From: Candidatus Binatia bacterium
Lineage (GTDB): Bacteria > Desulfobacterota > Binatia > Bin18
Direction: 5' to 3'
Length of the DNA stretch: 33,155 nt
Assembly: GCA_022826945.1 (NCBI GenBank)
Contig: JAJDTY010000060.1
Span: 1 to 33,155, forward strand
Made by a program: the position numbers and the translations under genes. The notes beneath the pieces were generated by a model. The model was not told the origin of the DNA. It did not search any database and saw nothing but the letters and a program-made list of their open reading frames with translations. This document shows positions 25,838-32,495 of this stretch, one piece after another; the stretch's first letter is position 1, and each line of letters begins with the position of its first letter.

Positions 25838-26953
25838 ATGATTCGCGAATATAAATTCCCCATGCTCGAAAAAGTGATCTTTGGGGTCGGAGCATTGGAA
25901 AAAGCCACCGAAGAACTGGATCGCTTGGGTAAAAAACGAGCACTCATCCTGACGGGCCACAGCCTTTCGACCAAGACCGATCTGGTGAAAAAGCTGGAAA
26001 CCCTGCTGGGCGAACGCTGGGCCGGAACGAATAACGGCATTCGCCAACATGTGCCGAGTCAGACCGTCACCGCCGCGGTCGCCCAGGCACGGGAGGTACA
26101 GGCCGACTCCATTATTGCGTTTGGCGGTGGCAGCCCGATTGATGCGGCAAAAATTGTGGCTATGGAATTGCTCCAGGAGGGCCAGCCCCAGGAGGCCATG
26201 CCCCAGATTGCGATTTCCACGACCCTGTCCGCAGGTGAGTTCACTCCCTTCGCCGGCATCACTGACGAAGACACACGGGTCAAAGGGTTGCGGACGGACC
26301 CACGCATTTGCCCTAAGACGGTGATTCTCGACCCTGAGGTCACTCTGCCCACACCCAAGCAACTCTGGACCGCAACCGGCATGAAAGCCCTGGATCATGC
26401 CATCGAAGCCATCTGGTCGGTCAACCCTCAGCCGGTGACGGACGCGCTGGCCATGGAGGCTATCCGCAAGCTGCACCACTATCTTCCCCTCTCGCTCGCG
26501 GAACCTGATAATCTTGAAGCGCGGGGGGAATGTCAGGTCGCCGCCTGGCTGTCCATCTTCGGGCTGACCAATGTCGGGGTGCGTTTAAGTCATATCTTCG
26601 GGCATCAGATCGGCGCGCGCTGGGACGTTCCGCATGGGGTGACCTCGTGCATCACCATCCCCCACTGCATGCGTTTTCTGGCCCCACAAACTCTAAAGCA
26701 GCAAGGCATGATCGCCGAGGCCCTGGGGATTCAGACCAACGGACGCAGTCCTGAGGCCGTGGCAGCCGAAGCTGCGGACACGGTGGAAGCCTTTATCCGG
26801 TCGCTCGACGTCCCGACCCGTCTGCGCGACGTGGGGGCCATAGAAGAGGAGCTGCCCATCGTTGCCGAGGAAGTGATTAAAGAGAGTTCCCTGTGGCATA
26901 ACCAACAGGGGGGGGAGGAAGCGCTGCTCGGACTGCTCCGGCAGATGTGGTAG
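25838..26953 (+). CDS. Iron-containing alcohol dehydrogenase / maleylacetate-reductase-like protein
   Basis: 371 residues. Family III dehydrogenase signatures: NAD(P)-binding GGGSPIDAAK (96-105), PTTLSAGE-type segment STTLSAGEFTPFAG, and the C-terminal helical domain with HIFGHQIGARWDVPHG. The usual metal-ligand pattern D-x3-H is changed: at the Asp position stands Lys183 (GMKALDHAIE), while the His residues are kept, which resembles metal-independent maleylacetate reductases. An oxidoreductase acting on a small carbonyl or maleylacetate-like compound is likely. ATG 25838 has AAGGAGG (25827-25833). The FAD gene starts 21 nt downstream, so the two form an operon. Confidence 0.87.
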   Translation: MIREYKFPMLEKVIFGVGALEKATEELDRLGKKRALILTGHSLSTKTDLVKKLETLLGERWAGTNNGIRQHVPSQTVTAAVAQAREVQADSIIAFGGGSPIDAAKIVAMELLQEGQPQEAMPQIAISTTLSAGEFTPFAGITDEDTRVKGLRTDPRICPKTVILDPEVTLPTPKQLWTATGMKALDHAIEAIWSVNPQPVTDALAMEAIRKLHHYLPLSLAEPDNLEARGECQVAAWLSIFGLTNVGVRLSHIFGHQIGARWDVPHGVTSCITIPHCMRFLAPQTLKQQGMIAEALGIQTNGRSPEAVAAEAADTVEAFIRSLDVPTRLRDVGAIEEELPIVAEEVIKESSLWHNQQGGEEALLGLLRQMW

Positions 26954-26974
26954 GCCGGAGGGGAAGAATCTCAG

Positions 26975-28249
26975 ATGGCGAAGCCGCTCCGTTTCATCGA
27001 AGAGCCCGCGCGCTCAACACCGGTAAAAGCAGAAACCCAAGTCCTCGTGGTTGGCGGCGGCTCGGCCGGCGTTTCGGCGGCTGTTGCTGCGGCCCGCCAG
27101 GGGGCTGACGTGATCCTGGTTGAACGCCTCGGCTATCTTGGTGGCCTGGCCTCTGGGGGGATGATTATTCTGCTGCTGACGCTTGATGACGGTCGTGGGC
27201 GGCAGGTGGTCGGCGGCTTATGCCAGGAAGTGACCGAGCGCTTGGACCAGCGCGGCGCGGCCCAGTTTCCATCCCAAGACGAATGGGGTAGCGCGGACGA
27301 AACGCTGGTACAACGCGACCAGTCCTGGGGGCTGGTCTGGGGTCACGGCCCGCACCGCGTGCGCTATTCGGTCGCCTACGATCCCGAAGAGCTCAAGTTT
27401 GCCCTGAACGGCATGGTTGAAGACGCTCGGGTGCAACTGCTGATGCATACGCACGCCTGTGAGTCTATCGTTGAGGGCGATCGCATTGCGGGTGTGACGT
27501 TCCAGAGTAAAGCTGGCCGTTTTGCCATCCTTGCCGACGTTATTATCGACGCCAGTGGAGACGGCGATATTTTTGTCTCAGCCGGGTCTGCCTATGAAAA
27601 AGAAAAAGTGCTGCCCTGGCTGTGGTTCTCCATGGGCGGGGTAGAAAACCCGGATGACGCCATTCGCGCCGGTGGCTGGTTTTTCCATACCATCGGGAAG
27701 GACAAGGTCTTATTGCCCTGGGGGGCGACTGACAAGGTCTCCAGAAAGATTGACGCTACCGATCCCGACGACCTGACCTATGCCGAATTGGAATGCCGCA
27801 AGCAGGTCATGGCAGAGGTTGATCGTCTGCGCAAAGAAGCCCCCGGCTTCCGAAATGCCTATTTGTGTCATATTGCCGACCAACTCGGGATTACCGAAAG
27901 CCGGCGCTTAGTCGGCGAGTATATGCTCAGCCGGGAAGAGATGGATATCCCCTGTGAGGACGTGATCGCCATCACCGGCCATTGGACCAAATACGAAAGC
28001 CTCTACTATATTCCGTACCGCTCACTTCTCCCCAAAGAATTCTCAAACCTGCTGGTGGCCGGTCGCTGTATCTCGGTCGATCACCGCGTCCATCATGCCA
28101 CCAAGGAAATCCCACCCTGCATGGCGACCGGCGAAGCCGCAGGGACCGCAGCCGCCCTGGCCGTGCAAAACGGCCTCGGCCCGAAAGCCCTGGATGTGAA
28201 AAAGCTCCAGCAGCAACTCGAAACCCGTGGGGCTATTTTGCGGCTGTGA
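26975..28249 (+). CDS. FAD-dependent oxidoreductase (FAD_oxidored family)
   Basis: 424 residues. The N-terminal dinucleotide fold is VLVVGGGSAGVSAA (23-36) with the FAD-ribose acidic residue E50 in VILVERLGYLGGLASGG, the typical start of this family. The middle ADVIIDASGDGDIF segment and the C-terminal LLVAGRCISVDHRVHHATK...MATGEAAGTAAALA block close the FAD site. The substrate is unknown. GGAGGGG (26957-26963) precedes ATG 26975, and the gene follows the dehydrogenase by 21 nt, suggesting two steps of one catabolic path. A 10-bp hairpin lies right after the stop. Confidence 0.9.
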   Translation: MAKPLRFIEEPARSTPVKAETQVLVVGGGSAGVSAAVAAARQGADVILVERLGYLGGLASGGMIILLLTLDDGRGRQVVGGLCQEVTERLDQRGAAQFPSQDEWGSADETLVQRDQSWGLVWGHGPHRVRYSVAYDPEELKFALNGMVEDARVQLLMHTHACESIVEGDRIAGVTFQSKAGRFAILADVIIDASGDGDIFVSAGSAYEKEKVLPWLWFSMGGVENPDDAIRAGGWFFHTIGKDKVLLPWGATDKVSRKIDATDPDDLTYAELECRKQVMAEVDRLRKEAPGFRNAYLCHIADQLGITESRRLVGEYMLSREEMDIPCEDVIAITGHWTKYESLYYIPYRSLLPKEFSNLLVAGRCISVDHRVHHATKEIPPCMATGEAAGTAAALAVQNGLGPKALDVKKLQQQLETRGAILRL

Positions 28250-28252
28250 TCT

Positions 28253-28279
28253 GAGGACACTCTATAGGCGAGTGTCCTC
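28253..28279 (+). terminator. Hairpin after the dehydrogenase-FAD operon
   Basis: GAGGACACTC (28253-28262) pairs perfectly with GAGTGTCCTC (28270-28279) around a 7-nt loop, starting 4 nt after the FAD oxidoreductase stop. There is no T-run, so it may be a factor-dependent or U-less terminator. Confidence 0.55.
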
Positions 28280-28316
28280 CTCGACCTGGGCCTCCCGCCA
28301 TTCCATACCAAGGTCT

Positions 28317-28535
28317 ATGAAACGCACAAATCTTGGGTTGGACGAGTCTCTGCTTCATGAAGCCTTACGTCTTAGCGGGGAGCGCATTTTTTCTGGAGTC
28401 GTCAACAAGGCTCTCAATGATTTTGTCCGTCGGATTAAGGCCGGACGTATTCTCGAGTTGGCGCACCCTGGTCTCTGGCAAGGAGACCTCTCTGTTATGC
28501 GGAATGACCAGCATACTGCTGATGGTTCTCGTTGA
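28317..28535 (+). CDS. vapB: VapB-type antitoxin
   Basis: 72 residues from ATG 28317 (weak SD AAGG); the longer frame from 28227 runs through the FAD gene and the hairpin and is not used. The sequence MKRTNLGLDESLLHEALRLS, then VVNKALNDFVRRIKAGRILEL and a final GLWQGDLSVMRND, is the complete ribbon-helix-helix plus toxin-binding tail of the VapB family. The stop overlaps the beginning of a VapC reading frame, as in functional vapBC operons, but the toxin is broken. Confidence 0.85.
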   Translation: MKRTNLGLDESLLHEALRLSGERIFSGVVNKALNDFVRRIKAGRILELAHPGLWQGDLSVMRNDQHTADGSR

Positions 28536-28566
28536 TTCGGCCGTCTGGATTGAAGTATTCCGAAAT
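28522..28566 (+). pseudogene. vapC: VapC toxin remnant (first about 15 residues of a PIN domain)
   Basis: ATG 28522 overlaps the vapB end by 14 nt and reads MVLVDSAVWIEVFRN, the typical VapC start with the first catalytic Asp. After that, similarity ends and the DNA becomes the 3' end of the convergent nitroreductase gene (stop at 28570). Three of the four PIN acidic residues are thus missing, so no active ribonuclease can be made. Confidence 0.75.
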
Positions 28567-28569
28567 CCT

Positions 28570-29367
28570 CTATTTGCGGCCTTCCCCCCAAGTATTCCAA
28601 TAGGTCACCTCTTGCCCCGGCCGTCGTTTTGCGGGCTTGAAGTCTTCTCCCGTGTAATAGGCGACCGGCAGCAGAACGGCCTGGGTGACGGAGTCGGGGA
28701 TGCCGAGGGCTTCGGCAACTTTGCGTTCTTCAACCAAATGCAGTGTGGTCCAGGCGGAGCCGAGTCCGCGGGCACGCAGGGCTAACATCAGCGACCAGGC
28801 CGACGGCAGGATCGAACCGTACAAGCCGGCTTGCGCCACCGGGCTCGGATCGGTCGGTCGGCCCTCAATGCAGCCGATAATCAGCACGGGCGCTTCATGC
28901 ATATGGTCGGACAGATGCCAGGCTGAGGCGGCAATACGCTGACCCGAGGTTGTCGGGGTGCCGGTGGGACGTGGGCCGGCATAACTCTCAAAACTTTGCT
29001 GGTACAGATCCGCGACGATCTTTTTCTTGTCCGGGTCGGTCACGACCATAAAGCGCCAATTCTGCCGGTTGCTGCCGCTCGGGGCTTGGAGGGCGATCTC
29101 TATGACCTCTTCAATAACCTCCGGTTCAACCGGACGAGTCAGGTCGAGCCGTCTCCGCACCGTACGCGTGGTCGTCAGCAATTTATCGACAACGGCAAGA
29201 TCGAGCGGGGCGGCCGGTGGAGTGGAATGCACCTCTCCGTTGTCAGCGGTCGCCTGCTGCTCTCCATACGACGGGCAAGGCTGGAGACCGAAGCTGGTGA
29301 CGATGAGCGTGGTTATAAGCCAGACCTTGACGTTTGTGAGTATACAAACAGGTGTGTCGCGCTCCAT
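28570..29367 (-). CDS. Nitroreductase-family protein with N-terminal signal peptide
   Basis: 265 residues. Residues about 13-35 (VKVWLITTLIVTSFGLQPCPSYG) form a signal peptide or signal anchor, with a Cys at 31 that could be a poor lipobox. The nitroreductase fold starts at about 55: VDKLLTTTRTVRRRLDLTRPV, IEIALQAPSGSNRQNWRFMVV (the FMN-binding PSGSN-x-Q-x-W motif), the ARGLGSAWTTLHL segment and the C-terminal ending. FMN flavoproteins of this family are normally cytosolic, so export would need Tat or periplasmic cofactor loading, and no twin-arginine is seen. ATG 29367 is fixed by AAAGGAG 5 nt upstream. It is not closely similar to the nitroreductase at 12430-13215. Confidence 0.88.
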   Translation of the reverse strand: MERDTPVCILTNVKVWLITTLIVTSFGLQPCPSYGEQQATADNGEVHSTPPAAPLDLAVVDKLLTTTRTVRRRLDLTRPVEPEVIEEVIEIALQAPSGSNRQNWRFMVVTDPDKKKIVADLYQQSFESYAGPRPTGTPTTSGQRIAASAWHLSDHMHEAPVLIIGCIEGRPTDPSPVAQAGLYGSILPSAWSLMLALRARGLGSAWTTLHLVEERKVAEALGIPDSVTQAVLLPVAYYTGEDFKPAKRRPGQEVTYWNTWGEGRK

Positions 29368-29388
29368 GAATGCTCCTTTCAGGCCTGT

Positions 29389-29736
29389 CTAGGGACGTAC
29401 TAATTGAATCCTTGGTGAAGACTCTCGGATATTTTTCTGATTCTCCAGGTCTTGCCGAACGCGCTGGCGGAGTGACTCCAAGCGGACTCCCGCGCATTCC
29501 TCCGGGAGTGATGAAACTTTTTTCAATCCCTTTCCCAGCATTTTGACTCCACCCGGATAACCGGAGACATATTTATGATAGCCCACCGCGATTTGAATCA
29601 GGCCGACAAACATCTCCCAGGTGTTGTCATCATCTTCCACCACATCCAGGGCTTCTTCCAAATGCTCGTGGGCCTCAAAATAGCGACCGGAATTAAAATC
29701 CTTGACCGCGCTGAGCAGGGCAGGGTGGTATGTCAT
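29389..29736 (-). CDS. DUF309-family protein
   Basis: 115 residues from ATG 29736; an in-frame ATG at 29784 would add 16, but the family begins near the residues HPALLSAVKDFNSGRYFEAHE and the longer form would run into the amidase SD region. The conserved core is FNSGRYFEAHEHLEEALDV and MFVGLIQIAVGYHKY, a small helical fold of unknown function. It ends 22 nt before the nitroreductase start on the same strand, so the pair may share a transcript. Divergent from the amidase. Confidence 0.8.
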   Translation of the reverse strand: MTYHPALLSAVKDFNSGRYFEAHEHLEEALDVVEDDDNTWEMFVGLIQIAVGYHKYVSGYPGGVKMLGKGLKKVSSLPEECAGVRLESLRQRVRQDLENQKNIRESSPRIQLVRP

Positions 29737-29807
29737 GGTCAGGTATTGTAGCCTTTCCTCTGATAAGAAACAGTGCTCAGACATAACCCAATAAGGAGGG
29801 CTACGCT

Positions 29808-31214
29808 ATGGCGAACGTTGCTGAACTGTGTACGAAAACGCTGACCGAGGTTGCCGGGCTGATCAAGCAAAAGGAAGTCTCGCCGGTCGAGTTGACCCAG
29901 GCCATGCTCGAACGCATTAACGCGCTCGACGGCACGCTCCACAGCTACGTTACGGTCACAGCCGACTTGGCCTTGGAACAGGCCAAGGCCGCGGAACAAG
30001 AAATCCAGAGCGGAACGTATCGCGGGCTGTTGCATGGGGTGCCGATTGCGGTCAAAGACCTGTGTTACACCACAGGAATTCCCACCACCGCAGCCTCGCC
30101 CATGTATACGGATTTCAAGCCGGATTTCAACGCTACCGTGGTTGAGAGGTTTTATGAAGCCGGAGCCGTCATGCTGGGCAAACTGGCGATGACCGAGTTT
30201 GCCCTGTCCGGCTACCATCCCTCCATGCAGCCGCCGGTCAATCCGTGGAGTGCCGCGCACTGGCCGGGCGCGTCGTCGAGCGGGTCGGGGGTGGCGACCG
30301 CAGCATCCCTGTGTTTTGGCTCATTGGGCTCGGACACGGGCGGTTCGATCCGTTTCCCGTCCGCTGCCTGCGGCATTGTTGGTGTCAAACCAACCTATGG
30401 TAAGGTCAGCCGCTACGGCGTGTTTCCCTTGGGAGAAACCCTGGATCATGTTGGTCCGATGACGCGTAGCGTGGCTGATGCCGCGGCGATTTTACGCACG
30501 ATTGCCGGTTTTGACCCCAACGATCCAACCACCCGTCGCGAAACGGTGCGCGATTATATGGACACCGTCTACAACGGAGCCCAGGGGCTCCAGATCGGGG
30601 TGGATGAAGCCTACTGTACCAAAGGTGTTGACCCGGTCGTGCGCAGCGCCGTGCTGGCCACGGTTGATGTTTTTCGGGACCTGGGGGCCGAGATTCACGA
30701 GGTAGACGTGTCGCAGATCAACGACGCCACGCCTCTCTGGTATGCCATGTGCGCGGCAGAGGCCGCGGCGGCGCACGCGGAGACCTTCCCATCTCGGGCT
30801 GATGAATACGGACCCACGTTCCGGGCGTTCCTGGAAGACGGGGTCAACGTCACCGGCGCCCACTACGTCAAGGCGCATATCGCCCGCCAGCAGACCCGCC
30901 GGTTGATTGACGATACATTGCAAAAGGTGGACATGCTGCTGTGCCCGGCTATGGCGACCCCGCCCATGGCGGTCAAAGACTTCTCGCCGCAAGCCGTACT
31001 CCCGCCCGATAATATTCCGTCCCTATTGGCCTTTACCGCGCCGATGGATTTCAGCGGTAGCCCAACGGTCAATCTGCCGTGCGGATTTACGGACGACGGC
31101 CTGCCGCTCAGCGTTCAGCTTGTCGGGCGGCATGGAGAAGAAGGTACGATCATGCAGGCCGCCTACGCCTACGAACAGGCAACCGAATGGCATACCCGAC
31201 AGCCGGAGGTGTAG
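29808..31214 (+). CDS. Amidase (amidase-signature family)
   Basis: 468 residues. The Ser-cisSer-Lys triad is visible: K83 in IAVKDLCYTTG, S157 in GASSSGSGVA and the nucleophile S180 in GSDTGGSIRFPSA. The C-terminal part with DFSGSPTVNLPCGF and GLPLSVQLVG is also standard. The enzyme hydrolyses an amide bond in the cytosol; it resembles GatA and other AS amidases about equally, and no gatB/gatC is nearby, so a free-standing amidase is more likely than the tRNA amidotransferase. ATG 29808 has AAGGAGGG (29793-29800) at ideal spacing. Confidence 0.92.
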   Translation: MANVAELCTKTLTEVAGLIKQKEVSPVELTQAMLERINALDGTLHSYVTVTADLALEQAKAAEQEIQSGTYRGLLHGVPIAVKDLCYTTGIPTTAASPMYTDFKPDFNATVVERFYEAGAVMLGKLAMTEFALSGYHPSMQPPVNPWSAAHWPGASSSGSGVATAASLCFGSLGSDTGGSIRFPSAACGIVGVKPTYGKVSRYGVFPLGETLDHVGPMTRSVADAAAILRTIAGFDPNDPTTRRETVRDYMDTVYNGAQGLQIGVDEAYCTKGVDPVVRSAVLATVDVFRDLGAEIHEVDVSQINDATPLWYAMCAAEAAAAHAETFPSRADEYGPTFRAFLEDGVNVTGAHYVKAHIARQQTRRLIDDTLQKVDMLLCPAMATPPMAVKDFSPQAVLPPDNIPSLLAFTAPMDFSGSPTVNLPCGFTDDGLPLSVQLVGRHGEEGTIMQAAYAYEQATEWHTRQPEV

Positions 31215-31314
31215 GGGTATAGGTCTCTGTATTCCATGCCAGCTGCTCTGTCAGGGTGGCTGGCTACTGATACGCTGGTCCCTATTGACTAAAAACGCTT
31301 CGAGTACATTCTCT

Positions 31315-31386
31315 CCATCGCTGGACGAGACGGTCACACTGGAGTGGCTGCAAAACAGTCAGAATTTTGTCATTACGGATCTTGAG
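31315..31386 (+). pseudogene. Remnant of the C-terminal module of a Cache-type secreted protein
   Basis: The plus strand reads LDETVTLEWLQNSQNFVITDLE here, matching the end of the protein at 411-2066 (TVTLEW, QNFVIT) with no upstream homologue. The stop position of the left copy is not conserved and the frame runs on. It is tail-to-tail with the membrane-protein gene, the same arrangement as at the left end of the window. Confidence 0.75.
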
Positions 31387-31439
31387 TGCGTTTCACGATG
31401 GGTTGTAGCGATGCCAGTCTGCGCTCGGCCCCGGCTCTG

Positions 31440-31489
31440 GTAGGGTGCGCCCTGCGCACCAGGAAGCTGGTGCATGGGATGCACCCTAC
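31440..31489. repeat. Double-hairpin palindromic element
   Basis: GTAGGGTGC (31440-31448) and GCACCCTAC (31481-31489) are perfect outer arms. Inside, each side folds separately: GGTGCGC/GCGCACC around CCT (31444-31460) and GGTGCAT/ATGCACC around GGG (31469-31485). Such nested palindromes are often dispersed intergenic repeats; only one copy is in this window. Confidence 0.8.
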
Positions 31490-31548
31490 GAAAGGGAACG
31501 GCTCGCTATACGGAATCGTGAATTGCTCTAGCAGGGGTGATACGCGCG

Positions 31549-31977
31549 TCACCTTTCCTTGTTGTTCTGAAATAACGCCCTCGCCCGCCACAGCAGGACG
31601 ACAATAATCGAAATCCCGGCGGTTTGCAGCAGTCCGATGGGCCAGCCTCTCCCGTGTGGGCTGAGTTCACTCCAGACCAGATGGCTCAGGGCGACCTGGG
31701 CGACATAAAGCGCGGCCCAGGGCCACATCCAGGGCCGCATTTTCCAGAATCCCCAGGTCCCCACGGCAAAAATGAGCGCGTGCACTAGGCCGCCGACCTT
31801 TGCCGACCAGCCTATGAACTCAATGCCGAACCAGACCTCGACGTCTTCCGACACCGGCCTGGTGACCAGTTCAATAGGAACACCTAGAGCCAGGAGGGTG
31901 CACCAGACAAAGAGGATATTCATCCACCAGGGCCGTGCCTTGAGTTGCTCCTGGAGAAGAGATGTTTTGTTCTGCAT
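31549..31977 (-). CDS. Small four-helix membrane protein of unknown function
   Basis: 142 residues. Four hydrophobic stretches can be seen: about 18-39 (MNILFVWCTLLALGVPIELV), 60-78 (LVHALIFAVGTWGFW), 84-103 (WMWPWAALYVAQVALSHLVW) and 112-131 (PIGLLQTAGISIIVVLLWRA). Trp-rich loops (FWKMRPWMWPW) separate helices 2 and 3. I do not recognise the family or any catalytic motif. A truncated, about 92% identical copy lies at 172-394. It is 12 nt downstream of the 3D lipoprotein gene on the same strand, hence probably co-transcribed. Confidence 0.8.
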   Translation of the reverse strand: MQNKTSLLQEQLKARPWWMNILFVWCTLLALGVPIELVTRPVSEDVEVWFGIEFIGWSAKVGGLVHALIFAVGTWGFWKMRPWMWPWAALYVAQVALSHLVWSELSPHGRGWPIGLLQTAGISIIVVLLWRARALFQNNKER

Positions 31978-31989
31978 GGCTTAGCGGCC

Positions 31990-32439
31990 TTAATCTTGCC
32001 GAATTTTGACAACCAGCTTCTGCCGCCCCCACTTGAGTGCTTTCTTCCGGGTGGAAAAATACACGTCCAATCGATTGGGGCCCTTAATGGCGCTGCCGAT
32101 ATCTTCCACCACACCCTTGCCATAACCGGGGATTTTCATGACCGTTCCATACGGATAATAGCGAGTGTCCGCGGCAATGGTACCGTACTTGGCCTTGGTG
32201 CCGCTGGCGGTCTGTCCAACAATTTTCCGTTTGCCCTTATTCGGCCCACTGGCGACATAGGCCCGCCAGAAGAATATCCATCCTCGCCGCCAGTTGGTAC
32301 TGATTTTGTCGGACGAGTAGGCGGTTACAATCATGGTCCGCTTTTCGTACGACGCACAGCCGGTCAGGCCGGTCAGACCGAGCGCCAGACTGACCATGAC
32401 GCACAGTCCGTACCTGCGCACGTTTGTCCCCCACCTCAT
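31990..32439 (-). CDS. 3D-domain lipoprotein (MltA C-terminal-like)
   Basis: 149 residues. A lipoprotein signal peptide ends in LTG-C28. The 3D domain, named for three Asp residues, is seen at D91 (AADTRYYPYGTVMKIPGYG), D113 (VVEDIGSAIKG) and D125 (RLDVYFST); this fold forms the active site of MltA-type lytic transglycosylases and Rpf/SpoIID-like peptidoglycan enzymes. The N-terminal beta part VTAYSS...GQTASGTKAKYGTIA fits short 3D proteins without the MltA barrel. It likely acts on peptidoglycan from the outer-membrane inner leaflet, but activity is not proven. It is the gene missing from the truncated left copy of this locus. Confidence 0.88.
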   Translation of the reverse strand: MRWGTNVRRYGLCVMVSLALGLTGLTGCASYEKRTMIVTAYSSDKISTNWRRGWIFFWRAYVASGPNKGKRKIVGQTASGTKAKYGTIAADTRYYPYGTVMKIPGYGKGVVEDIGSAIKGPNRLDVYFSTRKKALKWGRQKLVVKIRQD

Positions 32440-32495
32440 ACTCCACCTCCACTCTGCTTGAACCGGGTCGGCCCGAGTTTATTCGACGAGCCGGG

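Larger units (their letters stand above)
31215..31548. other. Intergenic region with a gene remnant and a hairpin element
   Basis: 334 nt between the amidase and the convergent membrane-protein gene. It holds the C-terminal remnant at 31315-31386 and the double-hairpin element at 31440-31489, described separately. Besides these I see a 6-bp inverted repeat (GCCAGC...GCTGGC, about 31240-31265) with no T-run, which might end the amidase transcript, and nothing else. Confidence 0.6.

Noticed and set aside
28227..28316. Longer start for the VapB antitoxin
   Set aside because: The added residues come from the end of the FAD gene and the terminator hairpin; family members start at the Met at 28317.
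29808..31214. Amidase as the GatA subunit of the tRNA amidotransferase
   Set aside because: No gatB or gatC neighbours and no clear GatA-specific features; a general amidase is the safer call.
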